Positions 1 through 6,162 of a stretch of DNA of 6,211 nucleotides are shown piece after piece (position 1 is the first letter of the stretch; each line of letters opens with the position of its first letter). Both the position numbers and the translations under genes were made by a program. The stretch spans positions 1-6,211 of the forward strand of contig CALINF010000009.1 of the NCBI GenBank assembly GCA_938045215.1. Reading direction: 5' to 3'. Under the pieces are notes generated by a model that had not been told where the DNA came from, made no database searches, and saw only the letters and a program-made list of their open reading frames with translations. This DNA is from an uncultured Halieaceae bacterium. Its GTDB lineage: Bacteria; Pseudomonadota; Gammaproteobacteria; Pseudomonadales; Halieaceae.

Positions 1-208
1 GCTTGCCGCCGCCGAGGCTGCCTATGCGGAGTCAGCAGAATTGGTTGAGCATGTAGATGGCTTGAGTATGGATTTAGGCGACTGGCGCTTTAACCTGCGC
101 ATGTCCAACACCGAACCGGTTGTGCGGCTCAATGTGGAGAGCCGGGGCGATACTGATCTGATGCAGGCCAAAACGGCAGAGCTACTGGCGCTGATTGACG
201 CCGGCTGA
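1..208 (+). CDS. manB: Phosphomannomutase, CpsG/ManB type, C-terminal fragment (5' end outside window)
   Basis: The last 68 codons of an alpha-D-phosphohexomutase are present, read from base 2 and ending at TGA 206-208. This is the C-terminal phosphate-binding domain. It carries the loop R-M-S-N-T-E-P followed by VVRLNVESRGD, which closely matches the end of enterobacterial CpsG/ManB (there R-S-S-N-T-E-P). The family converts mannose-6-phosphate to mannose-1-phosphate in the cytoplasm for GDP-mannose synthesis, and some relatives (AlgC type) also act on glucose phosphates. The catalytic serine and metal-binding domains lie upstream of the window, so substrate preference cannot be judged from the active site. 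The gene converges on pgi with 35 bases between the stop codons. The phosphohexomutase family is very sure; the CpsG/ManB subtype is likely. Confidence 0.88.
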   Translation, partial: LAAAEAAYAESAELVEHVDGLSMDLGDWRFNLRMSNTEPVVRLNVESRGDTDLMQAKTAELLALIDAG

Positions 209-243
209 CGTCCTGCGCTGTTGCGGCGGGAGACTCGATGCGT

Positions 244-1881
244 TTAGTGCTTTGCCTGGCGCCAGCGCGATATCAGTGCGCGCGTAGAAGGGTCCATTGC
301 GGTGTCTCCACCTTTCCCATTAAGCTCGTCGTGTATTTGCACGCCAATCTCCTTGCCTAGCTCAACGCCCCACTGGTCGAACGGGTTAACGCCCCAGAGC
401 TGTCCGCTGCAATAGGTGCGGTGCTCATACAGGGCCAGCAGCGCACCCAGCGTTGTGGGATTCACACTGTCAAAGCTGATGGTACTGTTGGGCCGATTAC
501 CCGGCATGGCCAGATGCGGTGCGAGTGATGTTGCAGCATCGTCTCCAAGACCTCGCTGTTGCAGCGCTTGCGTTGCTTCCTCCAGAGTGCGTCCCACCAT
601 CATCGCTCTGCTTTGAGCGAGACAGTTGGCCACCAGTTGAGTGTGCTGTTCTTCCATACCAGTGTGCGTGCGTAGCGGCAGGATAAAATCGGCAGGACAC
701 AGGCGCGTGCCCTGATGCAGGAGTTGGTGGAAAGAGTGCTGTCCCATGGTGCCAGCCGAACCCCACAGTACCGGGCCCGTCTGATACGTCACTTCAATGC
801 CGCTGTGCGTCACACGCTTGCCATTACTTTCCATGGTCAACTGCTGCAGAAAGTCAGGCAGCCGCTGCAAGCTGTTGTCATAGGGCAATACCACGTGATT
901 GCCTGCCCCCATGGTGTTGCTGTACCACAGCTCCAGCAGGCTGAGCAGCATGGGCAGGTTACGCTCGGGCGGGGTAGAGACAAAGTGCTCATCCATGTCG
1001 CGTGCACCGTCCAGAAATGCCTCAAAATTCGTCCATCCCACGGCAATGGCGCAGCTCAGGCCCACCGCTGACCATACGGAATAGCGACCGCCAACCCAAT
1101 CCCACAGGGGCAGGCAGTGTTCGGGCGCAATGCCGAATGCGGCGGCAGCTTCCAGGTTGGTTGTCATTGCAAGAAAGTGGCGTGCCAGCTGCGTGTCGTT
1201 CGCGCCGGCGCGCAACAGCCAATCGCGCGCGGCCAGACCGTTGGTGAGCGTTTCCTGGGTCTTGAATGACTTGGAACAGATGATAAACAGGGTCGTGTGA
1301 GGATTGAGGGCAGCCAGCGTGTCGTGCAGGTCTGCGGGGTCTACATTGGCCACATAGTGGCAGGCAATATCACCCTGAAAGGGTCGCAACGCTTCGGTGA
1401 CCAGCCGCGGCCCCAGATCGGAGCCGCCAATACCAATATTGACGACGTCGGTTATTACCTGATCGCTGAACCCCGTTTGCTCGCCTGCGTTCAGGCGATC
1501 GGCCCAATAGCACATGCGCTCGCGAGTGGACGTAACTTCCTCATACAGATTGTCGAGGCCGCTCGCTGCATTGGCGCGCAGCAGCGTGTGCAGGGCAGGT
1601 CGGTGCTCGGTGTTGTTGATCAGTTCGCCACCGAGTAAGGCCGCCGCGCAAGCCGGTAGATTAACTTCGGTCGCCAGTGCCAGCAGCGCGGCTAACGCGG
1701 TATCGTCGAGCAGGTGCTTGGAGTAGTCCAGATGCAGGCCCGCGGCTTCTGCGCTGTATTTGCTGGCTCGATCGGGATCGGTGGCAAAAAGCTGCTCTAC
1801 AGATGCGTTCGCCAATTGATCTGCCAGCGGCTGCAGCGCCTTGAATGTCGGTCGGTCTGTCAGCACATCTGTCTGTGTCAT
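244..1881 (-). CDS. pgi: Glucose-6-phosphate isomerase
   Basis: A protein of 545 residues (E. coli Pgi is 549) that interconverts glucose-6-phosphate and fructose-6-phosphate in the cytoplasm. Visible motifs, in order: GIGGSDLGP at 150-158; the phosphate-binding SKSFKTQET at 203-211; family signature 1 around DWVGGRYSVWSAVGL at 261-275 with R266; ESNGK at 351-355 with the proposed base E351; QLLHQG with H389; and signature 2 FDQWGVELGK at 501-510 ending in the catalytic K510. The usual GTNGQH motif reads GTMGQH here (M379). I chose the ATG at 1881 because homology begins there. The frame stays open upstream to 2109, but that stretch overlaps ispB in another frame and is arginine-rich shadow. 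The start lies 13 bases after the ispB stop with only a weak ribosome site (ACGGAC), so translation is probably coupled to ispB. Confidence 0.97.
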   Translation of the reverse strand: MTQTDVLTDRPTFKALQPLADQLANASVEQLFATDPDRASKYSAEAAGLHLDYSKHLLDDTALAALLALATEVNLPACAAALLGGELINNTEHRPALHTLLRANAASGLDNLYEEVTSTRERMCYWADRLNAGEQTGFSDQVITDVVNIGIGGSDLGPRLVTEALRPFQGDIACHYVANVDPADLHDTLAALNPHTTLFIICSKSFKTQETLTNGLAARDWLLRAGANDTQLARHFLAMTTNLEAAAAFGIAPEHCLPLWDWVGGRYSVWSAVGLSCAIAVGWTNFEAFLDGARDMDEHFVSTPPERNLPMLLSLLELWYSNTMGAGNHVVLPYDNSLQRLPDFLQQLTMESNGKRVTHSGIEVTYQTGPVLWGSAGTMGQHSFHQLLHQGTRLCPADFILPLRTHTGMEEQHTQLVANCLAQSRAMMVGRTLEEATQALQQRGLGDDAATSLAPHLAMPGNRPNSTISFDSVNPTTLGALLALYEHRTYCSGQLWGVNPFDQWGVELGKEIGVQIHDELNGKGGDTAMDPSTRALISRWRQAKH

Positions 1882-1894
1882 GGTGTTGTCCGTA

Positions 1895-2857
1895 TCAGTG
1901 ATCGCGATCGATGGATAGCGCCGCGAGTCGCCGTAACGCATCCTTTGAGCTGCCAGCAGCGAGTCCGTCGAGCGCCAGCAGGGCCTTGTCGTGGTAAGCG
2001 CGGGCCTGGTCGCGGGTGTAGTCCAGCGACCCACAGCGCCTGACCGCTTCCAGAATCTGGTCCAGCTGATCGGAGCGCTTCTGTGTGATTGCGCTCTGCA
2101 GCAGCTCACGCTCAGCGGCGGTGCCGTGGCTTATGCAGTGAATCAACGGCAAGGTAGGCTTGCCCTCGGTCAGGTCGTCGCCCACATTTTTGCCCATAGT
2201 GGCAGCGTCACCGTCGTAGTCGAGCACATCATCGATCATCTGGAATGCGATTCCCAGATTGAGTCCGTAGCTGTGCAGGGCGTCACACATCTCAGTATCA
2301 GCGCCTGCCAGGCGACCCGCACCAAAGCAGGCTGCACCGAACAGGATGGCGGTTTTACGTGAAATCACCTCTAGGTACTGTGCCGCACTGGTTTGTGCAT
2401 CACCGGCGCGAACCAACTGCAATACCTCGCCCTCGGCAATGGTATTGGTGGTATCTGCCATGTGTTCAAGCAAGGCCATATCGTTCAGCTGCACCATGAG
2501 TTGAAAGGCGCGCGTATACAGAAAGTCGCCCACCAACACGCTGGGCGCATTGCCAAACTCAGCATTAGCGGTAGGCCGGCCTCGACGCAGACTGGACAGG
2601 TCGACAACATCGTCATGCAGTAAGGTGGCGGTATGAATAAACTCTACCACGGCTGCAAATTTCACATGCTCTGGCGAGCACTGTCCCAACGCCTTGGCAC
2701 AAAGCAGGACCAGCAGCGGGCGCAGTCGCTTTCCGCCTGCATCCACGATGTAGTGGCCAACGTTCTCGACCATGTCGACGTCAGATTCCAGCTGGGCAAT
2801 AATGAGTTCATTGACCTGATCGAACTCACGTTCGACGGCGGAGCGTACTTCTTGCAT
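1895..2857 (-). CDS. ispB: Octaprenyl diphosphate synthase
   Basis: A trans-prenyltransferase of 320 residues, the usual length for IspB. It extends farnesyl diphosphate with isopentenyl diphosphate to make the ubiquinone side chain. Motifs: GGKRLRP at 41-47; the first aspartate-rich motif HDDVVD at 81-86 (D82, D83, D86); the region after it, LRRGRPTAN; and the second aspartate-rich motif DDVLD at 209-213, followed by the GKNVGDDLTEGKPTLPLI block at 222-239. The residue five places before the first aspartate is alanine (A77), which in this family leaves room for a long chain; C40 is inferred from similarity to IspB, not proven. The gene is divergent from rplU, a common gammaproteobacterial arrangement, and pgi follows 13 bases downstream. 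A possible ribosome site, AAGG, lies rather far (13 bases) from the ATG. Confidence 0.96.
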   Translation of the reverse strand: MQEVRSAVEREFDQVNELIIAQLESDVDMVENVGHYIVDAGGKRLRPLLVLLCAKALGQCSPEHVKFAAVVEFIHTATLLHDDVVDLSSLRRGRPTANAEFGNAPSVLVGDFLYTRAFQLMVQLNDMALLEHMADTTNTIAEGEVLQLVRAGDAQTSAAQYLEVISRKTAILFGAACFGAGRLAGADTEMCDALHSYGLNLGIAFQMIDDVLDYDGDAATMGKNVGDDLTEGKPTLPLIHCISHGTAAERELLQSAITQKRSDQLDQILEAVRRCGSLDYTRDQARAYHDKALLALDGLAAGSSKDALRRLAALSIDRDH

Positions 2858-2887
2858 AGAGATAAAGAGGCCTTAGGGTGCTGTGGC

Positions 2888-2917
2888 ATGCTAGGGTGCG
2901 CTCCCGTGCTCTGTCAA
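2888..2917 (-). promoter_or_regulatory. Predicted sigma-70 promoter for ispB(-pgi)
   Basis: Read on the - strand, a perfect -35 box TTGACA (2917-2912) is followed after 18 bases by TAGCAT (2893-2888), which matches four of six consensus bases. Transcription would start near 2881, giving a leader of only about 25 bases before the ispB ATG. No other - strand candidate in the gap looks as good. This is a prediction by eye. Confidence 0.6.
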
Positions 2918-2998
2918 GCCGCGACCTGCTGGCCTGGAGAGCCGCTGGTAAGGTGGTAATTTGTCGCTAAACCCTTGTCTCTATTGGGAAAATAAACC

Positions 2999-3027
2999 TT
3001 GCCGGGGGCGGGTGATTTCAGTAAAAT
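2999..3027 (+). promoter_or_regulatory. Predicted sigma-70 promoter for rplU-rpmA
   Basis: TTGCCG (2999-3004), a 17-base spacer, then TAAAAT (3022-3027). The A/T-rich GGGAAAATAAA just upstream could be an UP element. The bases after the -10 box (CGCCGCCC) form a GC-rich discriminator, a feature known from ribosomal promoters under stringent (ppGpp/DksA) control. Start expected near 3034. Prediction by eye. Confidence 0.6.
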
Positions 3028-3063
3028 CGCCGCCCTCTGGTCAGCTAGTGTCTATGTGACGCG

Positions 3064-3102
3064 CTGGCTCTGGGCTTTGATAACTGTTTGTGCCTGGCTC
3101 TG
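3064..3102 (+). repeat. Direct repeat pair CTGGCTCTG in the rplU leader
   Basis: The exact 9-mer CTGGCTCTG occurs at 3064-3072 and 3094-3102, 30 bases apart. Each copy is followed within a few bases by TTGAT (3077-3081 and 3108-3112), so the duplicated unit may be longer and partly decayed. It lies wholly within the untranslated leader. Function unknown. Confidence 0.5.
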
Positions 3103-3104
3103 CC

Positions 3105-3128
3105 CCCTTGATTTAAAAGGGTTTTCTT
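3105..3128 (+). promoter_or_regulatory. Terminator-like hairpin in rplU leader (possible attenuator)
   Basis: CCCTT (3105-3109) pairs with AAGGG (3117-3121) across a 7-base loop and is followed at once by TTTTCTT (3122-3128). The shape is that of a weak intrinsic terminator placed 33 bases before the rplU start codon. The stem has only 5 pairs, so strong termination is unlikely without help. It could be an attenuator, a pause site or chance. Confidence 0.35.
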
Positions 3129-3160
3129 ACCGCGAGCAGGCTAATTAAACGGAGAAAAAC

Positions 3161-3469
3161 ATGTACGCAGTAATTGAGAGTGGCGGCAAGCAGCATCGCG
3201 TCACTGAGGGCGAAACCCTCAAGCTGGAAAAAATTGAAGCCGCTACCGGCGACACGATCGAATTCGATCGCGTGCTGATGGTGGGTGGTGATGCAGTCAA
3301 GATCGGTACACCGGTTGTTGACGGTAGCAAGGTCACCGCAGAAGTAGTTGCTCACGGTCGCCATCAGAAGGTGAAGATCGTCAAGTTTAACCGTCGTAAG
3401 CACTATCGTAGAGAGACTGGCCATCGTCAGTGGTTCACCGAAGTGAAGATTACCGGCATAACGGCGTAA
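3161..3469 (+). CDS. rplU: 50S ribosomal protein L21
   Basis: A protein of 102 residues (E. coli L21 has 103), a 23S rRNA-binding component of the large subunit. It opens with MYAVIESGGKQHRV, the typical L21 start, and ends with the basic C-terminal block VKIVKFNRRKHYRRETGHRQ (71-90) followed by WFTEVKITGI; this block is nearly identical to the gammaproteobacterial protein as I recall it. The ribosome site GGAG (3151-3154) is 6 bases before the ATG. It is first in the operon, with a leader of about 125 bases after the predicted promoter, and rpmA starts 15 bases after its stop codon. Confidence 0.98.
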   Translation: MYAVIESGGKQHRVTEGETLKLEKIEAATGDTIEFDRVLMVGGDAVKIGTPVVDGSKVTAEVVAHGRHQKVKIVKFNRRKHYRRETGHRQWFTEVKITGITA

Positions 3470-3475
3470 AGGAGG
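3470..3475 (+). promoter_or_regulatory. Near-ideal Shine-Dalgarno for rpmA, abutting the rplU stop
   Basis: AGGAGG begins directly after the rplU TAA (3467-3469) and lies 9 bases before the rpmA ATG. A ribosome finishing L21 would sit over this site, which favours coupled, near-equal synthesis of L21 and L27. Confidence 0.8.
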
Positions 3476-3484
3476 AGTTGGACA

Positions 3485-3742
3485 ATGGCGCATAAGAAAG
3501 CAGGTGGTAGTACTCGTAATGGTCGCGATTCCCAGAGTAAACGTCTTGGCGTAAAGCGCTTTGGTGGTGAGAGCGTCCTGGCTGGCAATATCCTTGTACG
3601 TCAGCGTGGCACGCATTTCCACGCCGGCGACAACGTACGCGTGGCCAAGGATCACACACTGTTTGCCGTAGCAGAAGGCAAGGTGGAGTTTGTGGTTCGC
3701 GGGCCGAAGAACCGCACGTTTGTTCAGGTGGTGAGCGCCTGA
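3485..3742 (+). CDS. rpmA: 50S ribosomal protein L27
   Basis: A protein of 85 residues, the same length as in E. coli. The N-terminal tail AHKKAGGSTRNGRDS (2-16) is the flexible extension that in bacterial L27 reaches the peptidyl-transferase centre and contacts tRNA. The family core GNILVRQRGTHFHAG (34-48) and the later GPKN (73-76) are intact. There is no Firmicutes-type cleavable N-terminal extension: the methionine directly precedes AHKK, as in Proteobacteria. It is co-transcribed with rplU and followed by a strong terminator. Confidence 0.98.
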   Translation: MAHKKAGGSTRNGRDSQSKRLGVKRFGGESVLAGNILVRQRGTHFHAGDNVRVAKDHTLFAVAEGKVEFVVRGPKNRTFVQVVSA

Positions 3743-3764
3743 GCCGCGTACGCAACGCAACGCG

Positions 3765-3797
3765 AAAAGGCCTCGTCAAGTGACGGGGCTTTTTTTT
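3765..3797 (+). terminator. Strong intrinsic terminator after rpmA
   Basis: An 8-pair stem, GCCTCGTC (3770-3777) with GACGGGGC (3782-3789) containing one G-U pair, closes a 4-base loop AAGT and is followed by eight T residues (3790-3797). Four A residues (3765-3768) before the stem can extend it by pairing with the T run. It lies 22 bases after the rpmA stop and 28 bases before the obgE start. Confidence 0.92.
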
Positions 3798-3825
3798 GGC
3801 TGCAGTAAGTGGCAGGGTAAAACGT

Positions 3826-5031
3826 ATGAAGTTTGTTGATGAAGCCAGTATCCGCGTATTCGCGGGCAAGGGCGGCAATGGTTGCCTGAGTTTCCGCAGG
3901 GAAAAGTACATTGCCAAGGGTGGCCCTGATGGCGGCGATGGGGGTGACGGCGGCAGTGTCATTCTCGAGGCCGACGAGTCACTCAATACCATGGTGGACT
4001 ACCGGTTTGTGCGCGTTCACCGTGCACAGAATGGAGAGTCTGGTCGTGGTCGCAACTGCACCGGCCCCAGCGGTGAGGATCTGATTTTGAGAGTGCCGGT
4101 AGGCACTACGGTGCTTGATGAAGACAGCGCCGAGGTGTTGGGTGATCTCTCGGAGGCTGGCCAGCAACTGATTGTTGCAAGAGGTGGTTTTCACGGGCTG
4201 GGCAATACACGTTTTAAATCCAGCACCAACCGCGCGCCGCGTCAGGTCACAGCTGGCACAGAGGGCGAAGAGCGTTCACTCAAGCTGGAGCTCAAAGTGC
4301 TCGCAGATGTCGGCTTGCTGGGCTTGCCCAACGCCGGTAAATCCACGTTCATCAGAGCGGTATCTGCCGCAACGCCCAAAGTGGCGGATTACCCGTTTAC
4401 CACTCTGGTGCCCAACCTGGGTGTGGTGAAGGTAGATTCCCATCGCAGTTTTGTTATTGCCGACATTCCCGGTCTTATCGAGGGTGCCTCGGAAGGCGCA
4501 GGACTGGGCATACGATTCCTGAAACATCTCACGCGCAACCGGATTTTGCTGCATATCGTAGATATGGCGCCTTTCGATGGTGTCGAGCCGGCCGCTGCGG
4601 CGCTATCGATCGTGCGTGAACTTGAGCGTTTTAGCCCTACATTGGCAGCGCGCGAGCGTTGGCTGGTACTGAACAAGATTGACATGCTCGATGCGCAGCA
4701 GCTGGCCGAGCGTCGTGCGGCTCTGGTTGAAGCTCTTGACTGGCATGGGCCTGTCTATGAGATCTCTGCTATCAGCGGTACAGGCACGCAGCGGATCAGT
4801 CAGGACATGATGCTGGCGCTGGAGAAGATAAAGGCACAGGAAGCAGAATCTCCCGAGCTCGCAGAGGCCGAACGTGAGCAGCAGAATAAGATGCAGCAGG
4901 AGGCTCGCGATCGCATTGAGGCGCTGCGCGAGCAATATCGTCAGGAAGCCCGTCAGCAGGCAGAAGAGACAAGCGATGACGACGATGAAGATGACGACGA
5001 CTATGATGTTGAAGTGGAGTACGCGCCCTAG
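3826..5031 (+). CDS. obgE: Obg family GTPase, ribosome assembly (CgtA/ObgE)
   Basis: A protein of 401 residues (E. coli ObgE is 390), a large-subunit assembly GTPase also linked to ppGpp signalling. Residues 1-159 form the glycine-rich Obg fold, starting MKFVDEASIRVFAGKGGNG with the GGPDGGDGGDGG run at 32-43. The G domain follows: G1 GLPNAGKST (166-174), switch I FTTLVPNLG (191-199), G3 DIPGLIEG (213-220), G4 NKID (283-286) and G5 SAISG (314-318). Residues about 335-382 are charged and Glu/Gln/Arg-rich, likely helical, and the end is acidic. I chose the ATG at 3826, 8 bases after AGGG, because homology begins there; an upstream TTG at 3796 falls in the terminator T run. It is separated from rpmA by a strong terminator, so expression needs read-through or a promoter inside rpmA. 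Confidence 0.98.
   Translation: MKFVDEASIRVFAGKGGNGCLSFRREKYIAKGGPDGGDGGDGGSVILEADESLNTMVDYRFVRVHRAQNGESGRGRNCTGPSGEDLILRVPVGTTVLDEDSAEVLGDLSEAGQQLIVARGGFHGLGNTRFKSSTNRAPRQVTAGTEGEERSLKLELKVLADVGLLGLPNAGKSTFIRAVSAATPKVADYPFTTLVPNLGVVKVDSHRSFVIADIPGLIEGASEGAGLGIRFLKHLTRNRILLHIVDMAPFDGVEPAAAALSIVRELERFSPTLAARERWLVLNKIDMLDAQQLAERRAALVEALDWHGPVYEISAISGTGTQRISQDMMLALEKIKAQEAESPELAEAEREQQNKMQQEARDRIEALREQYRQEARQQAEETSDDDDEDDDDYDVEVEYAP
4975..5001 (+). repeat. GAY codon run encoding the acidic tail of ObgE
   Basis: Nine consecutive codons (eight GAC/GAT and one GAA) encode D384-D392 as DDDDEDDDD. An acidic C-terminus is usual in proteobacterial Obg proteins, but the run is a simple-sequence tract that could change length by slippage between strains. 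Confidence 0.75.
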
Positions 5032-5039
5032 CGCCGCTG

Positions 5040-6161
5040 ATGACCACTCGCACAGACATAGCAGCGGCTAAGCGCTGGGTCGTAAAAATCGGCAGTGCGC
5101 TGCTGACAAATAACGGTACGGGTCTTGACGATCGCATGATCCGCCTGCTGGTGGAGCAATTGGCAACCCTGCGAACGCGCGGCTGTGAGGTGGTTCTGGT
5201 CTCCAGCGGTGCAGTTGCCGCCGGTGTGGTACGTCTGGGTTGGAAGAACAGGCCCACGGTGTTGCACGACCTGCAGGCGGCAGCGGCGGTGGGGCAGTCC
5301 ATTTTAGTGCAACACTACGAAACGGCGTTTAAGCAGCACGATATTGCCACTGCCCAGGTGCTGCTGGGCCACGATGATGTCATCGCCCGCGATCGTTACC
5401 TGAATGCCCGTGGCACCCTCAATACATTGCTTCGGCTTGGCGTGGTGCCCATCGTGAACGAGAACGACACCGTGGTAACCGACGAAATTCGCTTCGGTGA
5501 CAACGACACTTTAGCGGCTCTGGTCGCGAACCTTATCGATGCTGATGCCCTGTTGCTACTCACCGATCAGGAAGGGCTCTATACCAGCGATCCGCGCCAT
5601 GATTCAAATGCTCAGTTTATTGAACAGCGCAGCGTTGGTGACGCCTCCCTGGATACGATGGTGGGCGAGGGTGGTAGCCTTGGGCGAGGCGGTATGATCA
5701 CCAAGCTGCGTGCCGCGCGTCTGGCTGCTCGCTCGGGCACAGAGACGGTGATCGCCAGTGGCCGCAATGAGACATGCGTTACCTGCGTGGCCGATGGCAA
5801 GCCTGTGGGTACATGGCTGAGCTCAGGCGAGCGTCCACAGAACGCCCGCAAGCAATGGCTGGCCAGTCTGGTACAGGAGCAGGGTACGCTGGTGCTGGAC
5901 GAAGGGGCCGTACGAGTGCTCAGGGAGTCAGGGCGCAGTCTGTTGCCAGTGGGTGTGGTGAGTGTAGAGGGTAGTTTTTCTCGCGGTGACATGGTGGCGT
6001 GTACCGACCCGGCAGGCCATGAAGTGGCTCGCGGTCTGGTCAACTACAACGCCGATGAGGCTCGCCTGATCAAGGGCTCCGCCTCAGCCGCCATCAATGA
6101 CATTCTCGGTTACGGTGGAGACAAGGAATTGATCCACCGCGATAACCTGGTACTGGTGTGA
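5040..6161 (+). CDS. proB: Glutamate 5-kinase with C-terminal PUA domain
   Basis: A protein of 373 residues that phosphorylates L-glutamate with ATP to gamma-glutamyl phosphate, the first step of proline synthesis, normally feedback-inhibited by proline. The amino-acid-kinase domain covers about 12-260: VKIGSALL (15-22, K16), SSGAVAAG (55-62), NENDTV (140-145), FGDNDTLAALVA (152-163), LLTDQEGLYTSDP (173-185) and GRGGMITKLRAA (215-226). A PUA domain follows at about 278-373, the full-length proteobacterial form. The start ATG lies 8 bases after the obgE stop and has no clear ribosome site; the nearest GGAG is 20 bases upstream inside obgE, so translational coupling is likely. The start fits the family, with about a dozen residues before WVVKIGSA. 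proA is not in the window. Confidence 0.97.
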   Translation: MTTRTDIAAAKRWVVKIGSALLTNNGTGLDDRMIRLLVEQLATLRTRGCEVVLVSSGAVAAGVVRLGWKNRPTVLHDLQAAAAVGQSILVQHYETAFKQHDIATAQVLLGHDDVIARDRYLNARGTLNTLLRLGVVPIVNENDTVVTDEIRFGDNDTLAALVANLIDADALLLLTDQEGLYTSDPRHDSNAQFIEQRSVGDASLDTMVGEGGSLGRGGMITKLRAARLAARSGTETVIASGRNETCVTCVADGKPVGTWLSSGERPQNARKQWLASLVQEQGTLVLDEGAVRVLRESGRSLLPVGVVSVEGSFSRGDMVACTDPAGHEVARGLVNYNADEARLIKGSASAAINDILGYGGDKELIHRDNLVLV

Positions 6162-6162
6162 T

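Larger units (their letters stand above)
2858..3160. other. Divergent ispB / rplU intergenic region
   Basis: A stretch of 303 bases without a gene, separating two outward-reading operons. From left to right it holds the short ispB leader, the ispB promoter (2888-2917), about 80 bases between promoters including an A/T-rich run near 2983-2998 that could act as an UP element for rplU, the rplU promoter (2999-3027), and an rplU leader of about 125 bases with a repeat and a small hairpin. I see no credible small protein gene or known riboswitch in it. Confidence 0.8.

Noticed and set aside
256..265. Palindrome CTGGCGCCAG near the end of pgi as a terminator
   Set aside because: It lies inside pgi coding sequence, is only 10 bases without a loop and has no T run on either strand.
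1900..1909. Palindrome GATCGCGATC at the ispB 3' end as an operator
   Set aside because: It lies in the last codons of ispB, is fully explained by coding sequence and the common CGATCG word, and has no promoter nearby.
1297..2043. + strand open frames of about 110 codons opposite pgi and ispB
   Set aside because: They are antisense shadows of two well-conserved enzymes, without plausible ribosome sites or domains.
1882..2109. 76-residue N-terminal extension of Pgi
   Set aside because: It overlaps ispB in another frame, is arginine- and tryptophan-rich, and Pgi homology and length fit the ATG at 1881.
3113..3760. Long - strand open frame (215 codons) lying across rplU and rpmA
   Set aside because: It is fully antisense to two unmistakable ribosomal genes, spans their junction and shows no recognisable domain; strong codon bias in ribosomal genes often leaves the opposite strand open.
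3796..3825. TTG start ten codons upstream for obgE
   Set aside because: The TTG is inside the terminator T run, has no ribosome site, and Obg proteins begin at MKFVDEA.
3450..3992. - strand open frame of 180 codons across rpmA, the terminator and the obgE start
   Set aside because: It runs through the intrinsic terminator and both flanking genes, and its product is proline- and arginine-rich shadow composition.
4796..5302. - strand open frame of 168 codons across obgE/proB
   Set aside because: Antisense to two clear genes, with low-complexity Arg/Ala/Pro content and no motif.
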